DNA of 64,000 nucleotides from Maricaulis sp. (GTDB taxonomy: Bacteria > Pseudomonadota > Alphaproteobacteria > Caulobacterales > Maricaulaceae). Every line of letters begins with the position of its first letter. Positions within the stretch are counted from its first letter, which is position 1. The position numbers were made by a program, and so were the translations under genes. The DNA is taken from NCBI RefSeq assembly GCF_030149515.1, contig NZ_JASBRI010000028.1, positions 1 to 64,000 of the forward strand, given 5' to 3'. The notes under the pieces are model-generated. The model had not been told where the DNA came from and did not search any database. It saw only the letters and a list, made by a program, of their open reading frames with translations. Of the stretch, positions 16,704 to 26,169 are shown piece after piece.

Positions 16704-18461
16704 ATGACAAGACACATCAAGTCGCGCCGGGATCTGCTCAAGGGCGGCGCGGTTGTTGCCGTGGCGGCCGGAACCGGCGGAACAGCACTTGCGCAACCGG
16801 ACGAAACGGCGGCGAGGACGGCGGAGACCGGCACGCAACCGGTCACAACCGAAACGCTGCGCTGCGCCGAGGCGTTGTTCGACGTCCGCTATACCGATGC
16901 CGAGCGTGAACAGGCCGTCGCTGAAATCGACGACTGGATTGCCCGGATGACGCGCCAGCGGATGCTGGACAAGCCGAACACGCTGGCCCCGGCCAGCGTG
17001 TTCGATCCGCGCCTGCCTGGCGTGACCTATCGCGAACAGGGCGGCGGGGTCACCGTGTCCGGCCAGAGTGCCGGCCCGTTGCCGGGCGATGATAGCGTCA
17101 TCGCATTCGCGCCTGTCTGGAGGCAGTCCGTCTGGATCGCCACCGGTGCCATCACGTCGCGGCGACTGACCGATATCTATCTCGATCGTATCGCTCGCCA
17201 TGCCAGTCGTCTGGAGTGCTTCGTCACGGTCACGCCCGAAATCGCCCGGGCGGAGGCCGATGCCTGCGACCGCGATCTGGCCGCCGGCCGCTATCGCGGG
17301 CCGCTGCACGGCATTCCCTACGGCATGAAGGATATCATCGACGTGGCCGGTGTCGCCGCGACCTGGGGGGCTACGCCCTATCGCGACCGTGTGGCCGAGA
17401 CCGATGCACGCGTCACCGAAATGCTGCGCGAGGCAGGTGCGGTCCTGCTGGGCAAGACCACGAATGGCGCCATCGCCTATGGCGACCGCTGGTTCGACGG
17501 GATTACACGAAATCCCTGGAATCCGGAGGAAGGCTCCTCGGGATCCAGTGCCGGATCGGCCTCGGCCACGGCCGCGGGCCTGGTCGGTTTCGGGATCGGG
17601 ACCGAGACGCTGGGGTCGATCGTGTCGCCGTCGAACCGTTGCGGCACGACCGGATTGCGGCCGACCTTCGGCCGCGTGCCGCGGACCGGGGCGATGGCGT
17701 TGTGCTGGACACTCGACAAGATCGGTCCGATCACCCGGGCGGTCGAGGATACGGCCTTCGTGCTGGATGCGATCAATGGCCACGACCCCGCCGATCCCAG
17801 CTCGCTCGATATGGGGTTTGAAGCCAATGCCGGTGCCGATGTGCGCGGCATGCGCGTGGGCTATGACCCTGCCTGGTTCAACAATGGTACGGATGCCGAC
17901 CGGGCCGCGCTGGATGCAGCGCGGGCGGCTGGTGTGGAACTGGTCGAGATATCGTTGCCGGATCGCCCCTACGACGCCCTGTTTGCAGCCGTGGAGGCCG
18001 AGTCGGCTGCGGCTTTCGAACACCTCACCCTCACCGATGCTGATGACACACTGGTCTGGCAGGACAACGCGGCCTGGCCGAATACCTGGCGCCGCGCCCG
18101 CTTCATTTCAGCGGTGGACCTGATCAATATCGACCGGTTCCGCCGGCAGGTGATGCAGGAAATGGCCGGCCTGTTTGACGGGCTCGATGCGATCATCGGG
18201 CCGAATTTCGCGGGAGCCATGCTGGTGATTACCAATTTCACCGGACATCCGCAGCTGGCGTTCCGCTCCGGTTTCTCCGAACAGCCGTCGCGAACCATCT
18301 TCGGGCAGGCCCGCGAGAATGGCGAGGCGCCCCGCTTCCGGGTCCCGCAGACGACCAGCTTGTGGGCGCCGCTCTTTGAGGAGGGCAAGCTCGTTGCTCT
18401 CGGACGGGAGATCGAACGCCGCCTGGGCATCGCCGACGAACGGCCGTCCGGTTTCGCATAG
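16704..18461 (+). CDS. Tat-exported amidase signature family hydrolase
   Basis: The 585-residue protein starts with a twin-arginine signal (SRRDLLKGG, then a hydrophobic stretch to ALAQ), so it is exported folded. The Ser-cisSer-Lys triad of amidase signature enzymes is present: Lys in PYGMKDIID, the cis-Ser in GSSGSSAGSAS, and the nucleophile in the GIGTETLGSIVSPS segment. It probably hydrolyses an amide in the periplasm. The ATG at 16704 follows GGAGGGGAGAGG. The tatABC genes at 60.5-61.9 kb supply its export route. A GST gene follows after ten bases, so they are likely co-transcribed. Confidence 0.9.
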   Translation: MTRHIKSRRDLLKGGAVVAVAAGTGGTALAQPDETAARTAETGTQPVTTETLRCAEALFDVRYTDAEREQAVAEIDDWIARMTRQRMLDKPNTLAPASVFDPRLPGVTYREQGGGVTVSGQSAGPLPGDDSVIAFAPVWRQSVWIATGAITSRRLTDIYLDRIARHASRLECFVTVTPEIARAEADACDRDLAAGRYRGPLHGIPYGMKDIIDVAGVAATWGATPYRDRVAETDARVTEMLREAGAVLLGKTTNGAIAYGDRWFDGITRNPWNPEEGSSGSSAGSASATAAGLVGFGIGTETLGSIVSPSNRCGTTGLRPTFGRVPRTGAMALCWTLDKIGPITRAVEDTAFVLDAINGHDPADPSSLDMGFEANAGADVRGMRVGYDPAWFNNGTDADRAALDAARAAGVELVEISLPDRPYDALFAAVEAESAAAFEHLTLTDADDTLVWQDNAAWPNTWRRARFISAVDLINIDRFRRQVMQEMAGLFDGLDAIIGPNFAGAMLVITNFTGHPQLAFRSGFSEQPSRTIFGQARENGEAPRFRVPQTTSLWAPLFEEGKLVALGREIERRLGIADERPSGFA

Positions 18462-18471
18462 GGGCAGAGCG

Positions 18472-19101
18472 ATGAAGTTCTATGACTACACGCCGGCGCC
18501 CAGTCCGCGCCGGGCCCGCATCTTCATGGCGGAAAAAGGCCTTGAGGTGGAAACCATACAGGTCGACCTGGCGGCAAAGGCGCAGTTCGATCCGGAGTTC
18601 CGGGCCGTCAATCCGCGCTGCACGGTACCGGCTTTGGTGCTCGATGATGGCACCGTGCTTTGCGACAATGCCTCGATCGCCCGCTATATCGAGGAGGAAT
18701 TCCCGGATCCGCCGCTTTTGGGGACCACTCCCCTGGAAAAGGCCCTGGTGGCCGAATGGTGGGCCCGGGTCGAGGGCGAAGGGTTGATGGGCGTCGCGGA
18801 AGCCCTGCGCAACCGCTCGGAATTCTTCAAGGACTCGGCCATCACCGGTCCGGACCGCTATGCTCAGATCCCTGAACTGGCCGAACGCGGACGGGCTCGG
18901 GCGGAAGCCTTCATGGTGGTTCTGGACGAGCAGCTGGCGGACACGCCCTACCTGGCCGGTGACCGGTTCAGCGCGGCAGACATCGCCGCCTTCGTGTTTG
19001 TCGACTTTGCGGCCTGGATAAAGCTGAAGCCGGCGGACAATCAGTCGTCGCTGGCGCGGTGGCGCGAAGCGGTCGGCGCAAGGCCCAGCAGCCAAGCCTA
19101 G
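18472..19101 (+). CDS. Glutathione S-transferase family protein
   Basis: The 209-residue protein has an N-terminal thioredoxin-like domain (KFYDYTPAPSPRRARIFMAEKGL, CTVPALVLDDG, CDNASIARYIEEEFP) and a helical C-terminal domain with FSAADIAAFVFVDF. It differs clearly from the GST at 13541, so the two are not recent duplicates. It lies ten bases after the amidase stop. A terminator follows. Confidence 0.9.
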   Translation: MKFYDYTPAPSPRRARIFMAEKGLEVETIQVDLAAKAQFDPEFRAVNPRCTVPALVLDDGTVLCDNASIARYIEEEFPDPPLLGTTPLEKALVAEWWARVEGEGLMGVAEALRNRSEFFKDSAITGPDRYAQIPELAERGRARAEAFMVVLDEQLADTPYLAGDRFSAADIAAFVFVDFAAWIKLKPADNQSSLARWREAVGARPSSQA

Positions 19102-19112
19102 GCGCAAAACGA

Positions 19113-19148
19113 AAATGCCCGGGGGACTACTGGGTCCGCCGGGCATTT
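19113..19148. terminator. Terminator hairpin between converging genes
   Basis: A 10-bp stem, AAATGCCCGG (19113-19122) with CCGGGCATTT (19139-19148), lies between the GST gene and the converging lipoprotein gene. The flanking A and T bases give a short U-run in both directions. Confidence 0.75.
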
Positions 19149-19169
19149 GCGTACGGGAGTGTCACTGAA

Positions 19170-19442
19170 TCAGTAAGGTGATCGCTGCGGCGCGCGCTGG
19201 AAGTCGCGTACGAGTTCCTGGCTTTGAGCTTCGACCTGTGCCCACTCGTCTTCGGTGCGGCATTCGCGCTGCTGCGGCAGGCGCGAGCCGGTTCGCCGGA
19301 CGCGACAGATCAGGACTTCCCCGTCCGGACTCATCTGGCGCACCTCGGCCGCATTGCGGGCGGTCGCTTCGGATGGTTCTCCGGTGGTGGCACAGCCTGT
19401 CGCCAGAAGTCCGGAAGCGAGAGCTAATATATAGAGTTTCAT
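19170..19442 (-). CDS. Small lipoprotein, paralogue of the gene at 19657
   Basis: The 90-residue protein has a lipoprotein signal with lipobox LATGC (Cys at about residue 17). The mature part contains ICRVRRTGSRLPQQRECRTEDEW with two cysteines and ends QRAPQRSPY. The family (VICxxxxxxGSRLPxRxCRTxxEW) is common in alphaproteobacteria, but its role is not known to me. It is a tandem paralogue of the next lipoprotein; the two are separated by a terminator and so may be transcribed independently. Confidence 0.8.
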   Translation of the reverse strand: MKLYILALASGLLATGCATTGEPSEATARNAAEVRQMSPDGEVLICRVRRTGSRLPQQRECRTEDEWAQVEAQSQELVRDFQRAPQRSPY

Positions 19443-19583
19443 GCCTGTCTCCCCAATTTCATTCAGCCGGAGCGGGCAGGCCTGATCCGGACTGACTGAT
19501 GCGTTGTGGGCGACTAGTATGCACGCGGGGCGGCATAATCGAAAGACAATTCAGGCAAGGGTGCCGGCGAGGGTGGCCCGGTG

Positions 19584-19615
19584 AAAAAAATGCGCACCGT
19601 TTCCGGCGCGCATTT
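19584..19615 (-). terminator. Terminator of the upstream lipoprotein gene
   Basis: On the minus strand AAATGCGCGCC pairs with GGTGCGCATTT, followed by a run of T residues (the A-run at 19584-19590). It lies 41 bases after the stop of the lipoprotein gene at 19657. Confidence 0.8.
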
Positions 19616-19656
19616 CTCAAGGCTTGTCCAGGGTGACCCGGAGCGTTCGGCTGTGC

Positions 19657-19926
19657 CTAGTTCTCGCCTTCGAACGGGCTTTGCTGCGGCGAACGTTGCA
19701 TGTCGCGCGCGTACTCCTGGCTCTGCTCGCGAACGCGGGCCCACTCCTCGGCGGTGCGGCAAACACGGCGAGACGGAAGCCGGGTGCCGAGCGGCGTTTC
19801 GCGTTGGCAGATAACATCCTCATCGCCAGCGGCGGCGGTTTCGACGGCGTTTGCCGACGTATCGGTCGTCGTGGTCGCGCAGGCTGTAAGAAAAACACCG
19901 GCCGCCAATGCTGCGTACAACTTCAT
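19657..19926 (-). CDS. Small lipoprotein, paralogue of the gene at 19170
   Basis: The 89-residue protein has a lipoprotein signal with lipobox FLTAC followed by a Thr-rich spacer. The core VICQRETPLGTRLPSRRVC and the AEEWARVREQSQEYARDMQ helix align closely with its neighbour at 19170. The pair probably arose by tandem duplication and then diverged in the spacer region. It lies in the cell envelope; function unknown. Confidence 0.8.
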   Translation of the reverse strand: MKLYAALAAGVFLTACATTTTDTSANAVETAAAGDEDVICQRETPLGTRLPSRRVCRTAEEWARVREQSQEYARDMQRSPQQSPFEGEN

Positions 19927-20040
19927 TACGGAACTCCCCAGAAAATCTCTTCGCAGAACGTATCAATGCTGTTGCGACGCACAAGACGAAATTGCGCTCC
20001 AGCAGTGGTTGCAATGTGGCGGTAACCTCTCGGTAACATA

Positions 20041-22116
20041 TCAGCGACCGGTTTCGGATGCGTGCGAGCCGGTCGTGACGTGTTGGCCGGGATCGTGCGT
20101 TTCGAACCAGCGCAGGATTTCCGCTACTTTGCCCAGGAGCCGGCTGGGGCGGGAATTGGAAATACCGTGAAAGGCATCGGGAATGACGATCAGCCGCGTC
20201 GGGACCTGCCGCAGATGCAGGGCCGAATAGTATTGTTCGGTTTCGGCTCGTGGCGTGCGCAGATCTGCGCCGCCGACCATCATGAGCGTCGGCGTGGTGA
20301 CGTTACCGACCAGGGAGAGCGGCGAGCGCCGCCAGTATTCGTCCGGGTCCTCCCACGGTGAACTGGCAAACCAGTACCGGTAGAAGAATTGCGGCAGATC
20401 GGAATAAAGCACGAAGCTGGTCCAGTTTATCACCGGTTTGACAACGGCCGCCGCGGCGAAACGGTCTGTGTTGCCGATGATCCATGCTGTCAGCACGCCG
20501 CCACCCGACCCGCCGGTCACGAATAGCCGATTGTCGTCGATGAAATCGCGCCCGAGCATATAGTCGATAGCGCCCATAAGGTCGTCGTAGTCATGCCCCG
20601 GATAGTCGTGATGGATGAGATTGGCGAATTCATAGCCATAGCTCGTTGATCCGCGCGGATTTGTATAGACGACCACATAGCCCGCCGCCGCCATCAGCTG
20701 CAATTCGGCCGAAAAGGCCGGTCCGTAGGCCGAAAAGGGACCGCCGTGGATTTCGAGGATCAACGGCCACTCCCGGTTGGCGTCGAAGTCCGGCGGATAA
20801 AGCACCCAGCCCTGGATTTCGCGGCCGTCATGCGGTGAGGCCCAGCGAATCTCCTCCGCTTCCGACAGGGCGATGTCCGCCAGGACATCCTCATTCAAGG
20901 CGGTGAGCGGTGAAAACGTGGCGCCGGCGCGGCCGAGGGCGATATCGGCCGGCCGGGTCGACGATCCGATGGTAGCGGCAATGTCGCCGCTGGCCGCCAG
21001 TGAATAGCTGCCGCCCGTGTAGGGCCGGCCAAACGTTGCACCGATCAGCCCATCGGCGACGATCTCGATTTCGCCCTCCAGCGAGACCCGGGCGAGGCGG
21101 GTCCGGCCATGATCGTCATACTGCACATAGATCCAGTTCCCGTCGGCGCTCCATTGCGGATCGGAGACCGATCGGTCGAGCGTGGCGGTCAGGGAGCGCG
21201 CGCCATTCCCGTCGGCATCGGCCAGATAGAGTTCGACATTGTGATAGCCCATGCGCCGGTCGTCATAACCCAGATAGGCAAGATGGCGGCCGTCGGGCGA
21301 AGGCCGGGGAGCGGTGTCGGGCCCCTCGCGATCCGTGATGGTGGTAAAGGCGCTGTCGTCCAGCGCAATCCGGTGCAGTTCGGTGTCGGGAGGGAGGTGT
21401 TCGGCATCCAGCCGGCGGTCCGCCGAAACCAGCAGGCTCTGCCCGTCGGCCGACCAGGCAAAGTCGCCGGAAACGCCGGGTGCACCGCGGGTCAGTTGGC
21501 GCGGCTCACCGCCATCGGCGGCGATGACAAAGAGCTGCTGATGCCCCGTCGGGATCGTGCCGGCACCGTCGAAGCGGAAATTCAACCGGTCCTCGACTTG
21601 CGCGCCCGTGGCCCATTCCATGCCCGCGCCGCGTTCCGGCAGGTCCGCAGGATCGACACCGGGTGCCGGGACGAAGGCAGCCCAGGCAAGCTGTGTGCTG
21701 TCGGGCGACCAGGCAAGGCCGGATTGCCCGGTCTCCAGCGTCGCGAGCTTTTGGTGTGAACCGCTATCGACGTCGAACACGTAGAGTGTGGTCGTGTCGT
21801 CGACGCTTCGCACATAGGCCAGGCTGCGCCCGTCCGGAGACCAGCGCGGTGCGCTGGTCTGTCCCTCGTCTCCGACAAGCGCGCGATGGCCAGAACCATC
21901 TGCACCAATCACCCACACAGCCGACAGGGTCTGATCCGTGGCGATGTCGTTGCTGCGGCGAACATAGGCTACGACCGAACCGTCCGGAGCGATCTGCGGA
22001 TCGGTTGCGGCTTCCAGATCGAACACGTCCGCTGGCTGCAGGGGTGTTGCGGCCTGGCCAAGAACGGCGCCTGTCAGAAATCCCGACGCAAGCGCCGCCA
22101 CAACCGTCTTGAACAT
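20041..22116 (-). CDS. Secreted S9 family prolyl oligopeptidase/acylaminoacyl peptidase
   Basis: The 691-residue protein has a signal peptide (residues 1-21). A seven-bladed WD40-like propeller follows, with repeated WSPDG/WSADG motifs, and then a C-terminal alpha/beta hydrolase domain. The catalytic Ser is in TGGSGGG (about residue 537), the Asp in GGADLRTP (about 618) and the His in DAFHGIS (about 650). It should cleave short oligopeptides in the periplasm. The ATG at 22116 follows GGAGG. It is divergent from a TonB-dependent receptor, which suggests joint use of imported peptides. Confidence 0.92.
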   Translation of the reverse strand: MFKTVVAALASGFLTGAVLGQAATPLQPADVFDLEAATDPQIAPDGSVVAYVRRSNDIATDQTLSAVWVIGADGSGHRALVGDEGQTSAPRWSPDGRSLAYVRSVDDTTTLYVFDVDSGSHQKLATLETGQSGLAWSPDSTQLAWAAFVPAPGVDPADLPERGAGMEWATGAQVEDRLNFRFDGAGTIPTGHQQLFVIAADGGEPRQLTRGAPGVSGDFAWSADGQSLLVSADRRLDAEHLPPDTELHRIALDDSAFTTITDREGPDTAPRPSPDGRHLAYLGYDDRRMGYHNVELYLADADGNGARSLTATLDRSVSDPQWSADGNWIYVQYDDHGRTRLARVSLEGEIEIVADGLIGATFGRPYTGGSYSLAASGDIAATIGSSTRPADIALGRAGATFSPLTALNEDVLADIALSEAEEIRWASPHDGREIQGWVLYPPDFDANREWPLILEIHGGPFSAYGPAFSAELQLMAAAGYVVVYTNPRGSTSYGYEFANLIHHDYPGHDYDDLMGAIDYMLGRDFIDDNRLFVTGGSGGGVLTAWIIGNTDRFAAAAVVKPVINWTSFVLYSDLPQFFYRYWFASSPWEDPDEYWRRSPLSLVGNVTTPTLMMVGGADLRTPRAETEQYYSALHLRQVPTRLIVIPDAFHGISNSRPSRLLGKVAEILRWFETHDPGQHVTTGSHASETGR

Positions 22117-22307
22117 GTTCGTCCTCCATCCCTTTGGCGGCCATCTAAGACGGGCGGGACGGCAACGGCAATCTCTGCGCTGTTCGTGGTAATGTGACAG
22201 ACATGCAACAGCCCCGGCGAAAACGCTCTCAGGAGGCCGCACAACTGCCTAATGGTAGCGTCACCGCCGATTTTCGGCTTCACCCACGGTAAGATATCCC
22301 TCAATGT

Positions 22308-22328
22308 CCCGACGGAATCCGTCTCGGG
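22308..22328. promoter_or_regulatory. Inverted repeat upstream of the TonB receptor, candidate operator
   Basis: GACGGA-A-TCCGTC (22311-22323) is a perfect 6-bp inverted repeat, flanked by CCC on one side and GGG on the other. It lies in the 276-base divergent gap between the S9 peptidase and TonB-receptor genes, about 70 bases before the receptor start. Confidence 0.3.
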
Positions 22329-22392
22329 CATCGCAGTTGGATTCGTCACAATAAGGCGGCAACGCCCGCCAAAAACGGGAGGAAGTTAAAGC

Positions 22393-24927
22393 ATGTCAGC
22401 GTCTCATCGCACAATTTTGCTCGCCGCTGCGTCGGCCGTAGCGCTCACCACCGGACAGGCGGTTGCGCAGCAGACCGAAAGCCGCACCGTAGACGTCATC
22501 ACCGTGACCGCGCAAAAGCGCGAGCAGGGTATACAGGACGTGCCGGTTGCCGTGACGTCCTACAATGAGGAGTTGCTCCAGAATGCGGGCGTTCGCGATC
22601 TGAAGGATCTCGCGGTCATCGCTCCGGGTATCAACGTCACTTCAACCTCGAACGAATTCGTGACCACCGCGCGTATCCGCGGCATTGGAACGGTGGGGGA
22701 CAATCCCGGTCTGGAGTCTTCGGTCGGCATTGTGATCAACGGCGTGCCGCGCGCCCGTAATGGTGTCGGCTTCAACGACCTGGGCGAACTCGAGCGTATT
22801 GAGGTGCTGCGTGGCCCGCAGGGCACTCTGTTCGGCGCCAATACGTCTGCCGGTATCATCAACATTGTCACCAAACGCCCCGAATTCGAGTTCGGTGCGC
22901 ATGCCGAGGCTGAAATCTCCTCGGGTGAGGCTGACGGTTGGGGGATCTCGGGCGGTATTACCGGGCCCATTGCGGAAGGCGTTGCAGCCCGGGTCTATGG
23001 CGCGCGGCGTCAGCGCGATGGCTGGCTCGATGTCGACACGTTCGGTGGTCCGCGCACTGCGACCGAGGACGGAAACCAGGACTTCTACACGCTGTCGGGT
23101 CAGGTCCTGTTCGAGTTCAACGAGAACGTGAACCTGCTTGTCGGTGCTGACTATACCGAGCGTGACGAGGATTGCTGTGGCGCGCCGAGCATCGTTTCCG
23201 GCCCGTCCGCTCCGATCATCAATGCGCTGGTTCCCGGTGCGCGTCCGATGCCCGGCTCCGAGGATCCGTTCAGCCGTCAGATCCAGGCCAACCGTTCCAC
23301 GCTCCAGGAAATCGAGGACCACGGTATCCAGGCCGAATTGAACTGGGCTTTCGACGGATTCGACGTCACGGCGATCGTGTCCGACCGGTCCTATTCGCTG
23401 GTCTCTGGCCAGGATACGGATTTCACGGGTGCGGATATTGTCTTCCGCGACCCGTCGATGAATTCCTTCGATTTCGACAACACGACATTCGAAGCCCGGA
23501 TTTCCGGTTCGACCGAGAATTTCGACTGGATGTTCGGCACCTATTACGCCCAGGAAGATCTGATGCGGCGTGACGCCATCCAGTATGGCGCGCATTTCGA
23601 GACCTATCTGTCGCTGCTGGGTTCGAGCGGTGCGTCGCCGACCCTGGTGACCGACCTGGCCAACGGTCTCGGCCTGACCTTCATCCCGGGGTTCACGCCG
23701 ATGGCGCCGGGGGCGGGGATTCCGCTCAACAGCGGCAATCCGAACGGCGACACCTACACGCAGGACGGGGAAAGCCTGTCCTTCTTCACGCACAACACAT
23801 GGCGTCTGGGCGAGAATACCGACTTGACCTTCGGTCTGCGTCACACCTCGACCGAAAAGACGGCGACGTTCGATTTCGCGGACTCCAACACCCCGGCATG
23901 TGACGTCTGGGAAGCCGTGTTCGGCGATGCGCTTGACTGGTCGACGCCGACCAATCAGGCGATCCTCGCCGGCTTCTCTGCCGGTTCCGGGGTTCCCGTG
24001 CCCGGCCTGATCCAGTTCGGTACCTTCACCTGCCTGCCGTCGGCACGCGATGTCTACAGCCGGATCGACAACACCCAGTCGTTGGAAGAAAACGAAACCT
24101 CGGGCCTGTTGTCGCTGTCGCACCGGTTCAACGATGACCTTCTGGTCTACGGAACCTATTCGCGCGGCTACAAGGCTGGCGGGTACAATCTCGACCGCTT
24201 CATCAGTTCGGGTTCGGCCGATGTGAACTTCACGGCTGTTCTGGCCGATCCGTCTTCCTATCCGGCACGGTTCGATCCGGAACTGGTGGACAGCTATGAA
24301 CTGGGGATCAAGACCGAGTGGGCCAACGACACCGTCCTGGCCAACTTCTACATCTTCCAGTCGATCTTCGAGACCTATCAGTTGAACACGTTCAACGGGA
24401 TTTCCTTCTTCGTCACCTCGATCGACGGTGCGTCGACCCAGGGCGCGGAAGCCGAGATCCTGTGGCTGCCCGACGCGATCCCGGGGCTGACCCTGCAGGG
24501 TGGCGTCACCTATGCCGACGCCACCTATGACGAGTTCGCGCCGACCGGTGTGGCCGATGTGGACCGCCTGTCAGGCCAGAACTTCTCGCTGGCACCGGAA
24601 TGGTATGCATCGACTTCCGTCAGCTATCGCGGCGATCTCAACGAGAACCTCGACTGGCTGTGGCATATCGATGCGCGCTGGATGTCCGAGCAGAACACCG
24701 GTTCCGATCTTGATCCGGAGAAGGTTCAGGACGCTTATGCCATCTTCAATGGCCGCGTTGGCCTGCAGGCGGACGACGAGTCCTGGGGCGTAGAGCTCTG
24801 GGGCCGGAACCTGTTTGACGAGGACTATATCCAGGTCGGTTTCGACGGTCCCTTCCAGCCGGGTTCGTTCAATGCCTTCCTCGGCCAGCCGCGCACCTAC
24901 GGCGTTACTCTCCGCGTGCGCCGCTAG
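22393..24927 (+). CDS. TonB-dependent receptor
   Basis: This outer-membrane beta-barrel transporter has 844 residues, with a signal peptide (1-25), a TonB box (DVITVTAQ) and a plug domain with VVINGVPR-like and IEVLRGPQGTLFGANTSAG motifs. A barrel with many aromatic-rich strands follows. The resemblance is to the large group of Caulobacterales/Sphingomonadales receptors; the ligand is unknown, though the divergent S9 peptidase suggests peptides. The last residues are VTLRVRR, without the usual terminal aromatic. A GGGAGGAAG ribosome-binding site precedes the ATG. Confidence 0.95.
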   Translation: MSASHRTILLAAASAVALTTGQAVAQQTESRTVDVITVTAQKREQGIQDVPVAVTSYNEELLQNAGVRDLKDLAVIAPGINVTSTSNEFVTTARIRGIGTVGDNPGLESSVGIVINGVPRARNGVGFNDLGELERIEVLRGPQGTLFGANTSAGIINIVTKRPEFEFGAHAEAEISSGEADGWGISGGITGPIAEGVAARVYGARRQRDGWLDVDTFGGPRTATEDGNQDFYTLSGQVLFEFNENVNLLVGADYTERDEDCCGAPSIVSGPSAPIINALVPGARPMPGSEDPFSRQIQANRSTLQEIEDHGIQAELNWAFDGFDVTAIVSDRSYSLVSGQDTDFTGADIVFRDPSMNSFDFDNTTFEARISGSTENFDWMFGTYYAQEDLMRRDAIQYGAHFETYLSLLGSSGASPTLVTDLANGLGLTFIPGFTPMAPGAGIPLNSGNPNGDTYTQDGESLSFFTHNTWRLGENTDLTFGLRHTSTEKTATFDFADSNTPACDVWEAVFGDALDWSTPTNQAILAGFSAGSGVPVPGLIQFGTFTCLPSARDVYSRIDNTQSLEENETSGLLSLSHRFNDDLLVYGTYSRGYKAGGYNLDRFISSGSADVNFTAVLADPSSYPARFDPELVDSYELGIKTEWANDTVLANFYIFQSIFETYQLNTFNGISFFVTSIDGASTQGAEAEILWLPDAIPGLTLQGGVTYADATYDEFAPTGVADVDRLSGQNFSLAPEWYASTSVSYRGDLNENLDWLWHIDARWMSEQNTGSDLDPEKVQDAYAIFNGRVGLQADDESWGVELWGRNLFDEDYIQVGFDGPFQPGSFNAFLGQPRTYGVTLRVRR

Positions 24928-24950
24928 ATCTGGACCGCAAGGTCGACGGG

Positions 24951-24979
24951 AAGGGCCAGGGCACATGCTCTGGCCCTTT
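24951..24979 (+). terminator. Terminator of the TonB receptor gene
   Basis: A 9-bp stem, AAGGGCCAG (24951-24959) with CTGGCCCTT (24970-24978), is followed by a short T-run. It lies 24 bases after the receptor stop. Confidence 0.75.
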
Positions 24980-25116
24980 CGCGTACACGGTTATGCGGGC
25001 TGGGGTTTGCGCTCTGGAGATACCCCTTTTTTAATGCTACTTCCCGGATTCGGGATTCTGCCCTGAATCCGCCGATTTGTGCTGATTGAACCCTGTACGG
25101 GACGGTATTTCACGCG

Positions 25117-26166
25117 ATGACGAAATTCACGATGACATCCCGGGTTCGCAATTTTCTGCTGATCTCGGCGGCGGCCGTGGTTGCTGTAGCGGCTCTGCTG
25201 TTTTCAGTCGGTCCCTTCTCCGTCGGCGCCCTTGAGGCGCGTTTGCAGGCCGGGGCGGCGGAGGCACTGACATTGCGCGGTCACGATTGGGCGACCGTGC
25301 GTCTCGACGGCCAGCGCGCCATCGTCTCCGGCGCTGCCCCCAGTGACACGGCGCGGGCCGATGCCTTGTCCACCGTTGCGGCGTCGACCTGGTCGGGAGG
25401 ACGGATTGCCGGCGGTGTGACACGGGTTGTTGACCAAACCATCGACGCCCGGCTCGAACGAGGCTTCGTCTTCCGCGCCGACGTTGCCCTGAACGGTCGT
25501 GTACTGATCCGCGGCGACGCGACCGACGCCGCCGCGCGCGATGCGATTACCCGCTATGCAGATGCAAATTTCTCCAACGGTGCCGATACAGACCTCACCC
25601 TGGTGCCGGGCGGATCGCCGTCCCCGGACTGGGAGGAGGCGGCCAAGCGTCTGCTTGGCCAGCTGGCGCGTCTGGATCGCGGTGCCATCGTGCTGCAGTC
25701 GGATACCGGTGCGCTGATCGGCGAGGCTGCCAATCCGCAGATCGCCCAGTCTGTTGCCGCGGCGCTTTCCAACATGCCGCTGCCTTACCGGGCGGCCTGG
25801 ATCGTGACGCCGGCCGGCGCGCCGGCCGTCAGCCGGGTCCCGGATGTCGATGCCTGCGCGGCCATCGTGCGCGCAGCCCAAGGGGCCGAAACGCTGCGCT
25901 TCGACAGGCAGGGCGCCGCGCCCAGTCCTTTGACCGCCGTCGCGCTGCGGCGCGTCGGACGGGCCTTTGCGGCGTGCCCGGATGATGCCGTGCTGACGGT
26001 CAATGTCCTGCGTGAAGCGCTGGAGGCCGGGCTGGATCAGGCGCGACTCGACGAGGTCGGCCTTCTGGTAAGCCAAGGTGTGGCTGAAAATCCGCGCATC
26101 ATCGTGCAGCTGGTCCAGGACCAGGATGCTGCAATCCGTTTTTCCATCTCGACGCTTGAGGGGTAA
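25117..26166 (+). CDS. Periplasmic BON-like/ArfA-type protein with N-terminal anchor
   Basis: The 349-residue protein has an N-terminal membrane segment (about 12-35). Tandem beta-alpha-beta modules follow, including VRLDGQRAIVSGAAPSDTARADAL and ALNGRVLIRGDATDAAARDAI, which resemble BON domains such as those of ArfA. The C-terminus has further alpha/beta elements. It probably resides in the envelope; the ligand is unknown. ATG 25117 and 25132 are both possible starts. The next gene begins three bases after its stop, so the pair is co-transcribed. Confidence 0.6.
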   Translation: MTKFTMTSRVRNFLLISAAAVVAVAALLFSVGPFSVGALEARLQAGAAEALTLRGHDWATVRLDGQRAIVSGAAPSDTARADALSTVAASTWSGGRIAGGVTRVVDQTIDARLERGFVFRADVALNGRVLIRGDATDAAARDAITRYADANFSNGADTDLTLVPGGSPSPDWEEAAKRLLGQLARLDRGAIVLQSDTGALIGEAANPQIAQSVAAALSNMPLPYRAAWIVTPAGAPAVSRVPDVDACAAIVRAAQGAETLRFDRQGAAPSPLTAVALRRVGRAFAACPDDAVLTVNVLREALEAGLDQARLDEVGLLVSQGVAENPRIIVQLVQDQDAAIRFSISTLEG

Positions 26167-26169
26167 GGC

